Assembly (NCBI RefSeq): GCF_009665255.1
Contig: NZ_CP035687.1
Coordinates: forward strand, 496,001 to 560,000
DNA length: 64,000 nt
From: Vibrio metoecus
GTDB lineage: Bacteria > Pseudomonadota > Gammaproteobacteria > Enterobacterales > Vibrionaceae
Reading direction: 5' to 3'
Shown: positions 9,071 to 17,811 of the stretch, in pieces
Numbering within the stretch: the first letter of the stretch is position 1
Layout: each line of letters opens with the position of its first letter
Position numbers and translations under genes: made by a program
Notes under the pieces: generated by a model
What the model was told of the DNA's origin: nothing
Databases searched by the model: none
Seen by the model: only the letters and a program-made list of their open reading frames with translations

Positions 9071-9088
9071 TGAGCAAAATTTTGCTCA
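9071..9088. promoter_or_regulatory. Putative DctD upstream activator site 2
   Basis: Perfect 18-bp palindrome TGAGCAAAATTTTGCTCA overlapping the stop codon of the dctD-like gene, 145 bases beyond site 1. It could also act as a weak hairpin after dctD, but no U-tract follows, and the near identity to site 1 favours an activator site. Confidence 0.55.
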
Positions 9089-10438
9089 TTCCTCCTGCGA
9101 AGTAAAATCACCGCGGATCAAACCAAACTTCTGCATTTTCTGATTCAGGGTGCGCCTTGGCAAATCCAGCTCCTTCATCACTTCACTGATATTACCTTGA
9201 TGACGATGCAGCGCCTGAGCGATCACTTTACGTTCAAAATTATGTACTTGAATCGCAAGCGGTAATCCCGCCGAGGCTTCTTCTTCGGTCATTCCCGGAC
9301 GTGAAACCAGAATTTCCCCAACACTGATGGTGTCATCCAGCGCATAACGCAGCGCGACATTGCGCAGCTCGCGCACGTTACCCGGCCAACGATAAGTAAG
9401 CAGCGCCAACCGATCTGCTTCACTCAGGCTGCGCCAAGTCGGTTTCACTTGTACGCAAAAGTGTTCAAACAGCAGCAAAATATCTTCCCCCCGCTCACGT
9501 AGCGGCGGTAAATAGAGCTGCGCGACATTGAGGCGGTAAAAGAGATCTTGGCGAAATTCCGCATGTTGCCGCAGCTCTTCTTTGGCTGCCGCAATAACTC
9601 GCAGATCAATGGTGATCGGCTGATTACTGCCCACCCGCTCCACCACATGATCTTGCAGCACGCGTAACACTTTCACTTGCATGGCCAGCGGCATGCTCTC
9701 GATTTCATCCAGAAACAGGGTGCCTTTATCGGCCAATTCCAGCTTGCCAATCCGCCGCTTCACCGCACCGGTAAATGCGCCCGCTTCATGGCCGAACAGT
9801 TCGCTTTCAAACAAGTTTTCTGGGATCGCGCCACAGTTGATCGCCACAAACTGACCACGCTGACGCTCACTGGCTTGATGCAGACACTGCGCCACCAGCT
9901 CTTTGCCACAGCCAGTTTCGCCGTAAATGATCACATTGGTATCCATCGCTGCCACTTTGGCGATTTGCTCGCGCAGCAGTTGAATCGACTTACACTGCCC
10001 AATCAAGATCTGCTCTAACCCTTTGGCAGAGGCAAGATAGTGGGCACGCGACTGCGATGACAGCGCGTTTTGGTACTGACTGACCGCTTGCGCCACCGTG
10101 TTGGCAAGGCGTTCTGGTTGAAATGGCTTCTCGATAAAATCGAACGCGCCTTGATGCAGCGCTTTCACCGCCATGTCGACATCGCCATGCCCAGTGATCA
10201 AAATCACTGGCATCAGCGATTGCACATTTTTCAATGCCACCAACAGACTCAATCCATCGGTATCGGGCAGGCGTACATCACTCACCACGGCCGCGAAACT
10301 CTGCTGCTCAATCGCCGCTAACGCGGATGTACCATCAGCAAACATCTCCACGTCAAACCCCGCCAGTTGTAACCACTGGCCTGTGGCTTGGCGCACGATG
10401 TCGTCGTCCTCAATCAATGCAATCCGTTGGCTTTCCAC
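9086..10438 (-). CDS. dctD: DctD-type sigma-54-dependent response regulator
   Basis: 450-residue NtrC-family activator. Residues 1-120 form a receiver with acidic pocket EDDD (10-13) and phospho-acceptor Asp54 in SDVRLPD. The AAA+ domain shows Walker A GETGCGKE (173-180), the sigma-54-contacting loop GAFTGA (220-225) and Walker B LFLDEIES. The C-terminus is a Fis-type helix-turn-helix (NISEVMKELDLPRRTLNQKM). It should activate RpoN promoters when phosphorylated by the sensor kinase encoded divergently. The start is GTG at 10438. The sigma-54 promoter and twin palindromes just downstream make the TRAP-lhgO operon its likely target. The name follows the Rhizobium C4-dicarboxylate system by similarity; the real ligand of the pair may differ. 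Confidence 0.87.
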   Translation of the reverse strand: MESQRIALIEDDDIVRQATGQWLQLAGFDVEMFADGTSALAAIEQQSFAAVVSDVRLPDTDGLSLLVALKNVQSLMPVILITGHGDVDMAVKALHQGAFDFIEKPFQPERLANTVAQAVSQYQNALSSQSRAHYLASAKGLEQILIGQCKSIQLLREQIAKVAAMDTNVIIYGETGCGKELVAQCLHQASERQRGQFVAINCGAIPENLFESELFGHEAGAFTGAVKRRIGKLELADKGTLFLDEIESMPLAMQVKVLRVLQDHVVERVGSNQPITIDLRVIAAAKEELRQHAEFRQDLFYRLNVAQLYLPPLRERGEDILLLFEHFCVQVKPTWRSLSEADRLALLTYRWPGNVRELRNVALRYALDDTISVGEILVSRPGMTEEEASAGLPLAIQVHNFERKVIAQALHRHQGNISEVMKELDLPRRTLNQKMQKFGLIRGDFTSQEE

Positions 10439-10601
10439 GCTTTATTCTCTGTTCTATTTATAGTGCGGCTAAAGTAAGCAAATTTGTCTGGCTTGGAAAG
10501 GAGCCGCCTCTCACTTCTGAGTTACCCGTCATTAACATTTATCGCTTTCGTTGCTAAGTTGAACCGTCAAGCTCGGTGCTCGTTTTAAATAGGGAAATGT
10601 T

Positions 10602-12656
10602 TTGAAGCTCAATAAAGCAAGTTGGATAGTGTTGGTGATTTTACTGCTGATCGCGGTGCGATGGGGCTCGCATGCCGTCAGTGAAAACTGGCAATTGGGG
10701 CAAGCGCAGCGCCACGGCGAGCAGCGTTTGCTCGATTACATCAGTGATGTACGGCGTACCTTAAGCCGCTTTTATCATTTGCCCTACTTGATGACCAATG
10801 AAGCCAACACGCTCAAACTGTTTCAGGGCGATGATCGCCCGCAAACCCAATTACAGCAACAATTGGCGCAACTCGATAAAGCCGCGAATACCAAAGGTTG
10901 GTACATACTGACGCTTTCCGGTTCACTGCTAACGGCCAGTAAAAATGCTGAAAACTGGAAGCTCTCTGATGGCAAAGCCATCATCCATAAGATTTTGCAG
11001 CAGCGCGAAGGGATTTCGATTGTCACCAAATCCGTTGGCAGCACCCCCACCTATTTTGTTGCTGCACCAGTTTATCTGGATGTCGAGATCGTCGGCGCGG
11101 TTGCCGTACAAGTGGATTTAAACGTGCTTGCCGATCAATGGTTTGCCAGTGATGAGTTAATCCTTTTTCAAAATGCTCAACGCCATTATTTTCTCTCCAG
11201 CAGTTCAGTTTACAGCGCAGACTGGATAGCGACTCACCCCGAAGTGGTCGCAGCGGCGCAAAAGCGTAGCTTATTTGATGGAACACGCCTAACACTGTGG
11301 CAAGTTGAACAAGCGCCTTATCTTGCCCAATCCGTCACGCTGGATGATCTGAATTGGACGCTCACTTACCTCACGCCGCTTAAAAATCTTAATGCCACGG
11401 TTAACTGGATCAGCACCAGTGCCATGGTCGGCGTATTATTGCTGCTATTACTGATGCGTCTGCGTTACGAGCAGTATCAAAAGCGCCTCAGTGAAGCCAA
11501 GATTCAACAAGTGTTGTTTGAGGCCGAAGAGCGACAACGCAATATGATCAACAAAACTCATGTTGGGCTGCTGCTCATCGATGGACAAGGCCGCATTGAA
11601 GAGATCAATCCGATGGCGAAGCGCTATTTTAGCCTCTCGGAAAGCATGGTGCGTCAGCTGCAAGCGTGGTCGCTGTTTGACACTGGAAACCCGAATGCCA
11701 CCGTGCCACTGCTGCTGAAAAATCTCACCGAGCATCAAGAGCTGGCCGACATCACCAACGTGGAAACGGTCGCGCGACGCAGTGATGGCAGTTTGTTTCC
11801 GGTGCTGTTCTCCCTGATTGCGGTCAGTTGGAAAGATCGCCGCCACTATTTGGTGACACTGATTGATATCAGTAAACGCAAGAAGGCGGAAATCGCACTT
11901 CAGAATGCCAACCGCGATTTGCAACAGCGAGTAGAAGAGCGCACCGCTGCGCTGAAATCCGCTCAACAAGAGCTGATTGAAGCGAGCAAAATGGCCGCAC
12001 TGGGTCGTATGTCAAGTGCGATCACCCATGAGCTCAATCAGCCCCTTACCGGTTTGCGCACCCTACTTTCGAGCAACGAATTGCTCCTTGAGCGCGGTGA
12101 AACCCAACTGCTCAAAGCCAACACTAAGCTGGTGCATTCTTTGATTGATCGCATGGCGGCGATGACCTCCCAACTCAAATCCTTCGCGTTCAATCGACCC
12201 GATGCTTTGCAAGCCATCTCGCTGCCCGATGCGTTACAGGAGATTTTGCGCATTCATCAAGCACGCTTAACTCCGGTGGATGTTCGAGTTCGGCTTTCTA
12301 GCGATCTGCCGTTGGTGATGGGAGAAGAGCAACGCTTGCGCCAAGTGCTCGGTAACTTGGTGTCGAACGCGTTAGATGCGATGAGTCAAACCTTAGAACC
12401 GAAGCTCAGCATTAGCGCCGTGAGTGAAGAAGATCAAGTGATCGTGCGCGTAAGTGACAACGGTTGTGGGATTGCCCCTGAGCTTCTCACCACCATGTTT
12501 GAGCCGTTTCAAACCAGCAAGAAAATGGGCGAAGGATTAGGGCTTGGCCTAGCGATTGTCGCCAATAGCCTGCGAGATATGCAAGGCAGTATCGTGGCAA
12601 CGAATAACCCCGATGCGGGCATGAGCTTTGAAATCCGCTTACGCGCCGCCCAATAG
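10602..12656 (+). CDS. dctB: DctB-type sensor histidine kinase
   Basis: 684-residue membrane sensor kinase divergent from the dctD-like gene. One transmembrane helix near the N-terminus (WIVLVILLLIAVRW) and a second near residues 270-286 flank a periplasmic double-PDC-like sensor domain of about 240 residues, as in DctB. A PAS domain follows (around 310-430), then a coiled coil, the H-box AITHELNQPLTGLR with His476, and the ATP-binding core (N-box NLVSNALDAM, G boxes DNGCGI and GLGLGLAIV). The start is TTG at 10602 behind AGGGAAATG; the nearby ATG is out of frame. It probably senses the acid imported by the adjacent TRAP system and phosphorylates the DctD-like partner. Confidence 0.87.
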   Translation: MKLNKASWIVLVILLLIAVRWGSHAVSENWQLGQAQRHGEQRLLDYISDVRRTLSRFYHLPYLMTNEANTLKLFQGDDRPQTQLQQQLAQLDKAANTKGWYILTLSGSLLTASKNAENWKLSDGKAIIHKILQQREGISIVTKSVGSTPTYFVAAPVYLDVEIVGAVAVQVDLNVLADQWFASDELILFQNAQRHYFLSSSSVYSADWIATHPEVVAAAQKRSLFDGTRLTLWQVEQAPYLAQSVTLDDLNWTLTYLTPLKNLNATVNWISTSAMVGVLLLLLLMRLRYEQYQKRLSEAKIQQVLFEAEERQRNMINKTHVGLLLIDGQGRIEEINPMAKRYFSLSESMVRQLQAWSLFDTGNPNATVPLLLKNLTEHQELADITNVETVARRSDGSLFPVLFSLIAVSWKDRRHYLVTLIDISKRKKAEIALQNANRDLQQRVEERTAALKSAQQELIEASKMAALGRMSSAITHELNQPLTGLRTLLSSNELLLERGETQLLKANTKLVHSLIDRMAAMTSQLKSFAFNRPDALQAISLPDALQEILRIHQARLTPVDVRVRLSSDLPLVMGEEQRLRQVLGNLVSNALDAMSQTLEPKLSISAVSEEDQVIVRVSDNGCGIAPELLTTMFEPFQTSKKMGEGLGLGLAIVANSLRDMQGSIVATNNPDAGMSFEIRLRAAQ

Positions 12657-12680
12657 CGGCAACGTGCTCGGTTAAAAAGA

Positions 12681-12709
12681 AAAACAGGTTGTACGAGACA
12701 ACCTGTTTT
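12681..12709. terminator. Bidirectional terminator between dctB and the LPMO gene
   Basis: A perfect 12-bp stem (12681-12692 with 12698-12709) with a 5-base loop between two convergent genes. The minus-strand side runs into TTTTTCTTTTTAA, a good U-tract; the plus side ends in TTTTGG. A smaller dyad, TGAGCG/CGCTCA, lies at 12729-12748. Confidence 0.8.
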
Positions 12710-12770
12710 GGCGAGTGACAGCGCCTTTTGAGCGCATATAAACGCTCAGTTCGTCAAAGAGGCAGCGCGC

Positions 12771-13940
12771 TTAGCGCCACACACCCCATTCGCCTGTGGT
12801 TCCCGGCTCTTCACCTTGTGTCCACCACTGCGCAGTCCAGCTCTTGCCTTTATGAGTGACGACCGCGCCAGCGGTATAAGTCTTGCTCTTATCCCATGCA
12901 TTTTCGGGTTGAGTCGGTGGCGTGGTATCTCCCTTCGTCAGCGATAAGCGGTAAGTGAGGTTACTGTTTGGCGCAAAGACTTGGTTGGCGTACAGATTTT
13001 GCGTATCAAACATGTAGTGGTTCATCTCTTGGTGCCAAATACCAATAAACCATTCGCCGTTTTTCAGTTGATTAAACTGACCCGCTAGCTCGGCAGGCCA
13101 AGTCTCCAAATTGTTGGCACGGATTGGCAAGGCAATATCTGTCGTTTCCATACCTGTCGCATCAAATGTTCGCAAGCGAACACTGTCTCCGACTTCAACA
13201 GGGCCAAACCCTTGCGGTACGTAATAACCCAAAGCGGTGAGCTTAGCCGGATCGGTCGGGTCAGTCGGATCTGGTGGCGTGGTAGCGCCGCCAAAGGTGA
13301 TGTCACTGCAGTTATAAAAGCCTTCACCACCTGCATCTACCCGCTGCCAGCGCGTGTAAAGAATCGCATCACCGCTGCGATCTTGTGGCAAGGTGACTTT
13401 GAAACGGTATTTCTTATCACTTCCCGCGGCCACATCATCCGAGCTGCCCACCAATTCCAAGTCATCCCACGTCAGTGGCTTGGTGTGGTCGTAATTCGCT
13501 TTACTTAAATAAAATTGCCAATACGAGGGATTGTGAGGCGTTGCCGCATGGAACACGACCTCAATTTGACCATTGGCATCTAAGGTGATTCCGGTTTTTT
13601 GCCAATGGGCAGAAGGCACATTCAAGCCCGCTTTGGCTTTATCGCCCGCCGAACAGAGCTCGCCATCTTTCACCACCGCTTTTACCGCGGCCATATCCCG
13701 ATACTGCTGCACATTGGCCGAGACTTCATTGCGCTGCACAAACGGAAAAGCGCCGGAAACATCATAGGCCGCCTGACAAGCTTGATTTGGAATGGCGTTA
13801 TCCCAAAAACCGCCGTCGAGGTAACAGGTGTTTTGTCTTGCGCTTGGGAATTCCACCCAGCCATGTGCTTGTACCTGCGGAGCCGCCAAAGCCCCGAGCA
13901 TGACTGAGCCTAGCGCACTGATTTTTAGTCCATATTTCAT
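12771..13940 (-). CDS. Secreted chitin-active lytic polysaccharide monooxygenase (AA10) with chitin-binding domain
   Basis: 389-residue exported AA10 (spindolin/CBP21-type) copper monooxygenase that should cleave crystalline chitin oxidatively. The signal peptide (residues 1-25, ending QVQA) is followed directly by His26 in HGWVEFP, which becomes the N-terminal copper-binding histidine. The second copper ligand is probably His136 in ATPHNPSYW. After the catalytic domain comes a Pro/Asp/Thr linker (PDPTDPTDP), a middle domain of about 100 residues, and a C-terminal CBM5/12-like chitin-binding module rich in Trp (KSWTAQWWTQGEEPG). It stands alone between a terminator and a long upstream gap. 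It differs in layout from GbpA, which has four domains. Confidence 0.88.
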   Translation of the reverse strand: MKYGLKISALGSVMLGALAAPQVQAHGWVEFPSARQNTCYLDGGFWDNAIPNQACQAAYDVSGAFPFVQRNEVSANVQQYRDMAAVKAVVKDGELCSAGDKAKAGLNVPSAHWQKTGITLDANGQIEVVFHAATPHNPSYWQFYLSKANYDHTKPLTWDDLELVGSSDDVAAGSDKKYRFKVTLPQDRSGDAILYTRWQRVDAGGEGFYNCSDITFGGATTPPDPTDPTDPAKLTALGYYVPQGFGPVEVGDSVRLRTFDATGMETTDIALPIRANNLETWPAELAGQFNQLKNGEWFIGIWHQEMNHYMFDTQNLYANQVFAPNSNLTYRLSLTKGDTTPPTQPENAWDKSKTYTAGAVVTHKGKSWTAQWWTQGEEPGTTGEWGVWR

Positions 13941-14379
13941 GATTTTTCCTTGTTGATCCTGACTTATTCTTTATCGCCATTCTTGTTTACAAATGGCTAA
14001 CAAAAGCTAGCAATAACCAGAAAAAAGCGTGTCAATTCCGACTCAAAGTCCAAAGAAAAATGATCAATTTGCTGACTACTTTCCAGCACCCGTTTGTAAC
14101 AACCGCCTCTTGCGCCAAGCCTTCGAGTCACTTCAAACTCTGTTACGCCGACTAAATTGAAGTGCATGACAGAATTAAATTTGGCTAACGACTAACAGTG
14201 TCAACAAAACCACCACCAAACAGCCCTATATCAAAAATTCCAACCGTACTTTTTCAAAAGCTTTACCCTTCCTGACGGACTCTTTACACAGTGAACGTTA
14301 AGATGAAACGGTGTTATTTAAACAAGGGCAGATCTTCTTACTAAGAGATGTCGCTAACTCAATCAAAAGGAAAACCATC
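13941..14379. other. Divergent intergenic region, no gene seen
   Basis: About 440 bases between the divergent LPMO and DUF3316-like genes. It must hold both promoters. I see AT-rich stretches and no strong dyad or consensus operator. A frame beginning upstream of the DUF3316-like gene lacks any coding look. Confidence 0.4.
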
Positions 14380-14727
14380 ATGAAAAAAATTATTCTAGGT
14401 CTGACTACCTTAGTCGTTAGTGCAGGTGCCTTTGCTGGTCTCGAAACGAATCATAATGAGCGCACATTATATGCGGGCGTGTATTCCAGTCAGGAACAAG
14501 CTTATGTGGCTGGTTTTCAAAAGCTGGATCAATTGAAAGCTCTGCCATCACAAAAACTGGCGAATGAGCTTTTACTACAAGATGCCGCTTTACAACCTAA
14601 AACCTTAAAAATTGATAACAGTGAAGTGCAAGTTCAAGCCTTTTCTCAGCAACGTGGTACAGTCCAATACCGCGCCATAGTGAAGGTTGATTATCAGTAT
14701 CAATCACGTGAAAACCGTCGCAGTTAA
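14380..14727 (+). CDS. Small exported DUF3316-like protein
   Basis: 115-residue protein with a signal peptide (MKKIILGLTTLVVSAGAFA, 19 residues) and a soluble mature part of about 96 residues. I recognise it as DUF3316-like, a small periplasmic family of vibrios without known function; the YAGVYSSQEQAYVAGF segment and alternating polar strands suggest a compact beta-rich fold. The start is the ATG behind AAAAGG with 9-base spacing; the frame is open further upstream but lacks a signal sequence there. It appears monocistronic. A weak hairpin (GGTGGCA/TGCCATC near 14737-14757) follows. Confidence 0.7.
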   Translation: MKKIILGLTTLVVSAGAFAGLETNHNERTLYAGVYSSQEQAYVAGFQKLDQLKALPSQKLANELLLQDAALQPKTLKIDNSEVQVQAFSQQRGTVQYRAIVKVDYQYQSRENRRS

Positions 14728-15195
14728 ATACCATGAGGTGGCAACGGAATGCCATCACCCCACCCTTTTCACTTCACAACACCACTCCCCGCTTTCCTCT
14801 GCATTATCCGATTAACGAAAACATTTAACTTTCGCAAAGTTTCATTTGATTTCAGATGAAAATTTCACCCGCACAAACCCTATGGAATTGTTCCAAATCG
14901 ATGAATTTTGCGATTAAAGTCAACAAAAACGAAAATTTACAATTTGTTTTTATAAGTAAAATAATTCACGTGCCACATCAATCACAGTAATAACAATTAA
15001 TAAACATAACAATCGCCTCACTTTCGAACGAAAGAAGTTTGTTCGTTCGCTCCTTTCTTTACGTTTTCACACTCAATCTTCTCTTTGAGTCAAGAAACCG
15101 TAAAGGGAGATACAACCCAAACGATTGGAAGCGGTATTGAAAACGTCGCAACCGATCTGCAGGGGAATACCATCGCCAAAGACAATGAGGTCATT
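14728..15195 (+). promoter_or_regulatory. glpT promoter region with CRP-like and GlpR-like sites
   Basis: Non-coding region of about 470 bases. TGCCACATCAATCACA at 14971-14986 has one perfect CRP half-site (TCACA) and a poor one. At 15021-15034 CTTTCG-AA-CGAAAG forms a dyad, and CGAACGAA (15025-15032) also pairs with TTCGTTCG (15042-15049). TTCG/CGAA dyads resemble GlpR operators, which would fit glycerol-3-phosphate control. An in-frame TTG at 15085 would extend glpT by 37 residues but lacks family support. Confidence 0.4.
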
Positions 15196-16554
15196 ATGTT
15201 CGAGCTCTTCAAACCAGCTGCGCATACGCAGCGGCTGCCATCCGATAAGGTGGACAGCGTCTATTCACGCCTTCGTTGGCAACTCTTTATCGGTATTTTT
15301 GTGGGGTATGCCGGTTACTATCTAGTCCGTAAAAACTTCAGTTTGGCGATGCCTTACCTGATCGAACAAGGTTTTAGCCGCGGAGATCTGGGGGTCGCCC
15401 TCGGTGCGGTATCTATCGCTTATGGTCTATCTAAATTTTTAATGGGCAACGTTTCAGACCGTTCGAACCCTCGTTACTTCCTCAGTGCGGGTCTGCTGCT
15501 CTCAGCTATCGTGATGTTCTGTTTTGGTTTTATGCCTTGGGCAACCGGCAGTATCACCGCGATGTTTATCCTGCTGTTCCTCAATGGCTGGTTCCAAGGT
15601 ATGGGTTGGCCTGCTTGTGGCCGTACTATGGTGCACTGGTGGTCACGTAAAGAACGTGGCGAGATAGTGTCAGTATGGAACGTCGCCCATAACGTCGGTG
15701 GTGGTTTAATCGGTCCGATCTTCCTTTTGGGCTTGTGGATGTTCAGTGACGACTGGCGTGCCGCATTCTATGTACCTGCTTTTTTTGCGGTTCTGGTTGC
15801 CATTTTTGCTTGGGTCATCATGCGCGATACACCACAATCTTGTGGCCTGCCACCGATTGAAGAGTACAAAAACGACTATCCCGATGATTACGATACATCA
15901 CATGAAAATGAGATGACTGCGAAAGAGATCTTCTTTAAGTATGTCTTCAACAACAAACTACTGTGGTCGATTGCGATTGCTAACGCCTTCGTTTACCTGA
16001 TCCGCTACGGTGTACTTGACTGGGCTCCGGTTTACCTCAAAGAAGCCAAACACTTCACGGTTGATAAATCTTCATGGGCTTACTTCCTGTACGAGTGGGC
16101 GGGCATTCCGGGTACTTTGTTGTGTGGTTGGATTTCCGACAAAGTGTTTAAAGGCCGCCGTGCGCCAGCGGGCATCCTGTTCATGGTGTTGGTGACGCTT
16201 GCGGTTCTGGTTTACTGGTTCAACCCAGCAGGTAACCCAGCGGTAGATATGGCTGCTCTGGTCGCGATTGGCTTTTTGATCTACGGCCCTGTGATGTTGA
16301 TTGGCCTTTACGCTCTGGAACTGGCGCCGAAGAAAGCCGCCGGTACCGCAGCAGGTCTAACTGGTCTCTTTGGTTACTTAGGTGGTGCTGTGGCAGCTAA
16401 CGCAGTATTGGGTTACACCGTTGACCACTTCGGTTGGGACGGCGGCTTCATGGTCTTGGTTGCCTCTTGTGTACTCTCAGTGCTCTGCTTGATTTACGCT
16501 TTCGTTGGCGAACGCGCTCACCATAACGATAAGCTTAAACAAGCGACCATTTAA
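15196..16554 (+). CDS. glpT: Glycerol-3-phosphate transporter GlpT
   Basis: 452-residue major facilitator of the organophosphate:phosphate antiporter family, the same length as E. coli GlpT. It exchanges external sn-glycerol-3-phosphate for internal phosphate at the inner membrane. The start chosen (MFELFKPAAHTQRLP) is the ATG behind GAGGT and aligns with the E. coli N-terminus MLSIFKPAPH; the frame upstream to 15085 is not needed. The conserved region GYAGYYLVRKNFSLAMPYL holds the substrate-binding Arg, and NGWFQGMGWPACGRTMVHWWS is the family signature. Twelve hydrophobic segments are visible. glpQ follows in the same direction after 147 bases, so the pair imports and generates glycerol-3-phosphate from phospholipid breakdown products. 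Confidence 0.95.
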   Translation: MFELFKPAAHTQRLPSDKVDSVYSRLRWQLFIGIFVGYAGYYLVRKNFSLAMPYLIEQGFSRGDLGVALGAVSIAYGLSKFLMGNVSDRSNPRYFLSAGLLLSAIVMFCFGFMPWATGSITAMFILLFLNGWFQGMGWPACGRTMVHWWSRKERGEIVSVWNVAHNVGGGLIGPIFLLGLWMFSDDWRAAFYVPAFFAVLVAIFAWVIMRDTPQSCGLPPIEEYKNDYPDDYDTSHENEMTAKEIFFKYVFNNKLLWSIAIANAFVYLIRYGVLDWAPVYLKEAKHFTVDKSSWAYFLYEWAGIPGTLLCGWISDKVFKGRRAPAGILFMVLVTLAVLVYWFNPAGNPAVDMAALVAIGFLIYGPVMLIGLYALELAPKKAAGTAAGLTGLFGYLGGAVAANAVLGYTVDHFGWDGGFMVLVASCVLSVLCLIYAFVGERAHHNDKLKQATI

Positions 16555-16603
16555 GAGCGTGTGTCATCAAGCAATAACATCGTCAGTGTAGCTTGTCCCC
16601 CTC

Positions 16604-16633
16604 GCCGCGCTCTTGCCTGATTAGGAGCGCGGC
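16604..16633 (+). other. Hairpin between glpT and glpQ
   Basis: A perfect 9-bp stem, GCCGCGCTC (16604-16612) with GAGCGCGGC (16625-16633). No run of T follows, so it may be a partial terminator or an mRNA 3' stabiliser for glpT rather than a full stop. Confidence 0.5.
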
Positions 16634-16701
16634 TATTCAATATCCCCAACTAACATAAATGACATGTTCAGCACCTATGGGGAGTAACAAAAAAGGATTT
16701 C

Positions 16702-17772
16702 ATGATGCTAAAACCATTCTCGCTTTCTCTGCTGGCTCTGGCCTGCTCAACGTCTCTATTTTCAAGCATTGTTTCTGCAGAACCAATAGTGATTGCTCAC
16801 CGTGGAGCCTCTGGCTACTTACCTGAACATACGTTAGAAGCCAAAACACTGGCTTATGCGATGAAACCGGATTACATCGAGCAAGATGTGGTGATGACCA
16901 AAGACGATCAATTGGTGGTATTACATGATCACTATTTGGATCGCGTCACCGATGTTGCGGAGCGTTTCCCTAACCGCGCACGAGCCGATGGCCGTTATTA
17001 CGCGATTGACTTTACCTTAGCTGAAATTAAAACCCTGCGAGTGACAGAAGGGTTTGATATTGATGCGCAAGGCAACAAAGTCGCCGGCTTTCCTGACCGT
17101 TTCCCGATCTGGAAAAGTGATTTCACCGTCCCAACTTTTGCAGAAGAAATTGAGCTGATCCAAGGGCTCAATAAAACGCTGGGTTACAACATTGGTATCT
17201 ACCCTGAAATCAAAGCGCCTTGGTTTCACCGCCACGAAGGCAAAGATATTTCTCAAGCAGTCCTCAAAGTGCTTAAGCAGTATGGTTACGACAGCAAAGA
17301 CGACAAAATCTATCTGCAGTGTTTTGATCCTATCGAGCTAAAACGCATTAATGATGATCTGCTGCCAGCGATGAAGATGGATCTCAATCTGGTGCAGCTG
17401 CTGGCGTACACCGACTGGAATGAAACTATGGTTTATCAAGGTGACCAAGCCACACCCTATGACTATGACTGGATGTTTGCCGAAGGCGGCATGGCCAAAG
17501 TCGCGCAATATGCGGATGGCATCGGCCCGTGGAAGCCTATGTTGGTGGATGATGCTTCAACCAAAGACAACATCATTATTAAGCCGTTGATGAAGCAAGC
17601 GAAAGATGCAGGCCTCGTGGTGCATCCCTACACCTTCCGAGCCGATAAAGGGCGCATTGCACCTTGGGCAGATAGCTTCGAAGGGATGTTGGATGTGTTC
17701 TACAACCAAGTGAAGGTGGATGGTCTGTTCACTGACTTCCCCGATAAAGCGGTAGCTTTCTTAAATCAATAA
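16702..17772 (+). CDS. glpQ: Periplasmic glycerophosphodiester phosphodiesterase GlpQ
   Basis: 356-residue exported enzyme that hydrolyses glycerophosphodiesters to glycerol-3-phosphate and an alcohol in the periplasm; GlpT then imports the product. A signal peptide of about 26 residues ends in SIVSA. The GDPD catalytic features are seen at once: AHRGASGYLPEHT (catalytic His-Arg), EQDVVMTKDD (metal-binding Glu and Asp) and LHDHYLDR (second catalytic His). The length fits E. coli GlpQ (358). Two ATGs lie in tandem; the second (16705) has the better distance to AAGGA, so the true product may be one residue shorter. A terminator follows at 17790-17807. Confidence 0.95.
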   Translation: MMLKPFSLSLLALACSTSLFSSIVSAEPIVIAHRGASGYLPEHTLEAKTLAYAMKPDYIEQDVVMTKDDQLVVLHDHYLDRVTDVAERFPNRARADGRYYAIDFTLAEIKTLRVTEGFDIDAQGNKVAGFPDRFPIWKSDFTVPTFAEEIELIQGLNKTLGYNIGIYPEIKAPWFHRHEGKDISQAVLKVLKQYGYDSKDDKIYLQCFDPIELKRINDDLLPAMKMDLNLVQLLAYTDWNETMVYQGDQATPYDYDWMFAEGGMAKVAQYADGIGPWKPMLVDDASTKDNIIIKPLMKQAKDAGLVVHPYTFRADKGRIAPWADSFEGMLDVFYNQVKVDGLFTDFPDKAVAFLNQ

Positions 17773-17789
17773 TGCTTTAAACTGCGAAT

Positions 17790-17811
17790 AGCGGGGATAA
17801 CCCCGCTTATT
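17790..17811. terminator. Terminator between glpQ and the Crp-type regulator
   Basis: AGCGGGG (17790-17796) and CCCCGCT (17801-17807) form a 7-bp GC-rich stem with an ATAA loop. It lies just after the glpQ stop and touches the stop codon of the convergent regulator gene, so it may serve both. Confidence 0.65.

Noticed and set aside
9071..9088. Terminator for the dctD-like gene
   Set aside because: No U-run follows, and the site is nearly the same as the palindrome at 8926-8943, so an activator site is more likely.
15085..15195. TTG start 37 codons upstream of glpT
   Set aside because: The ATG at 15196 gives the exact family length and N-terminus and has its own GAGGT.
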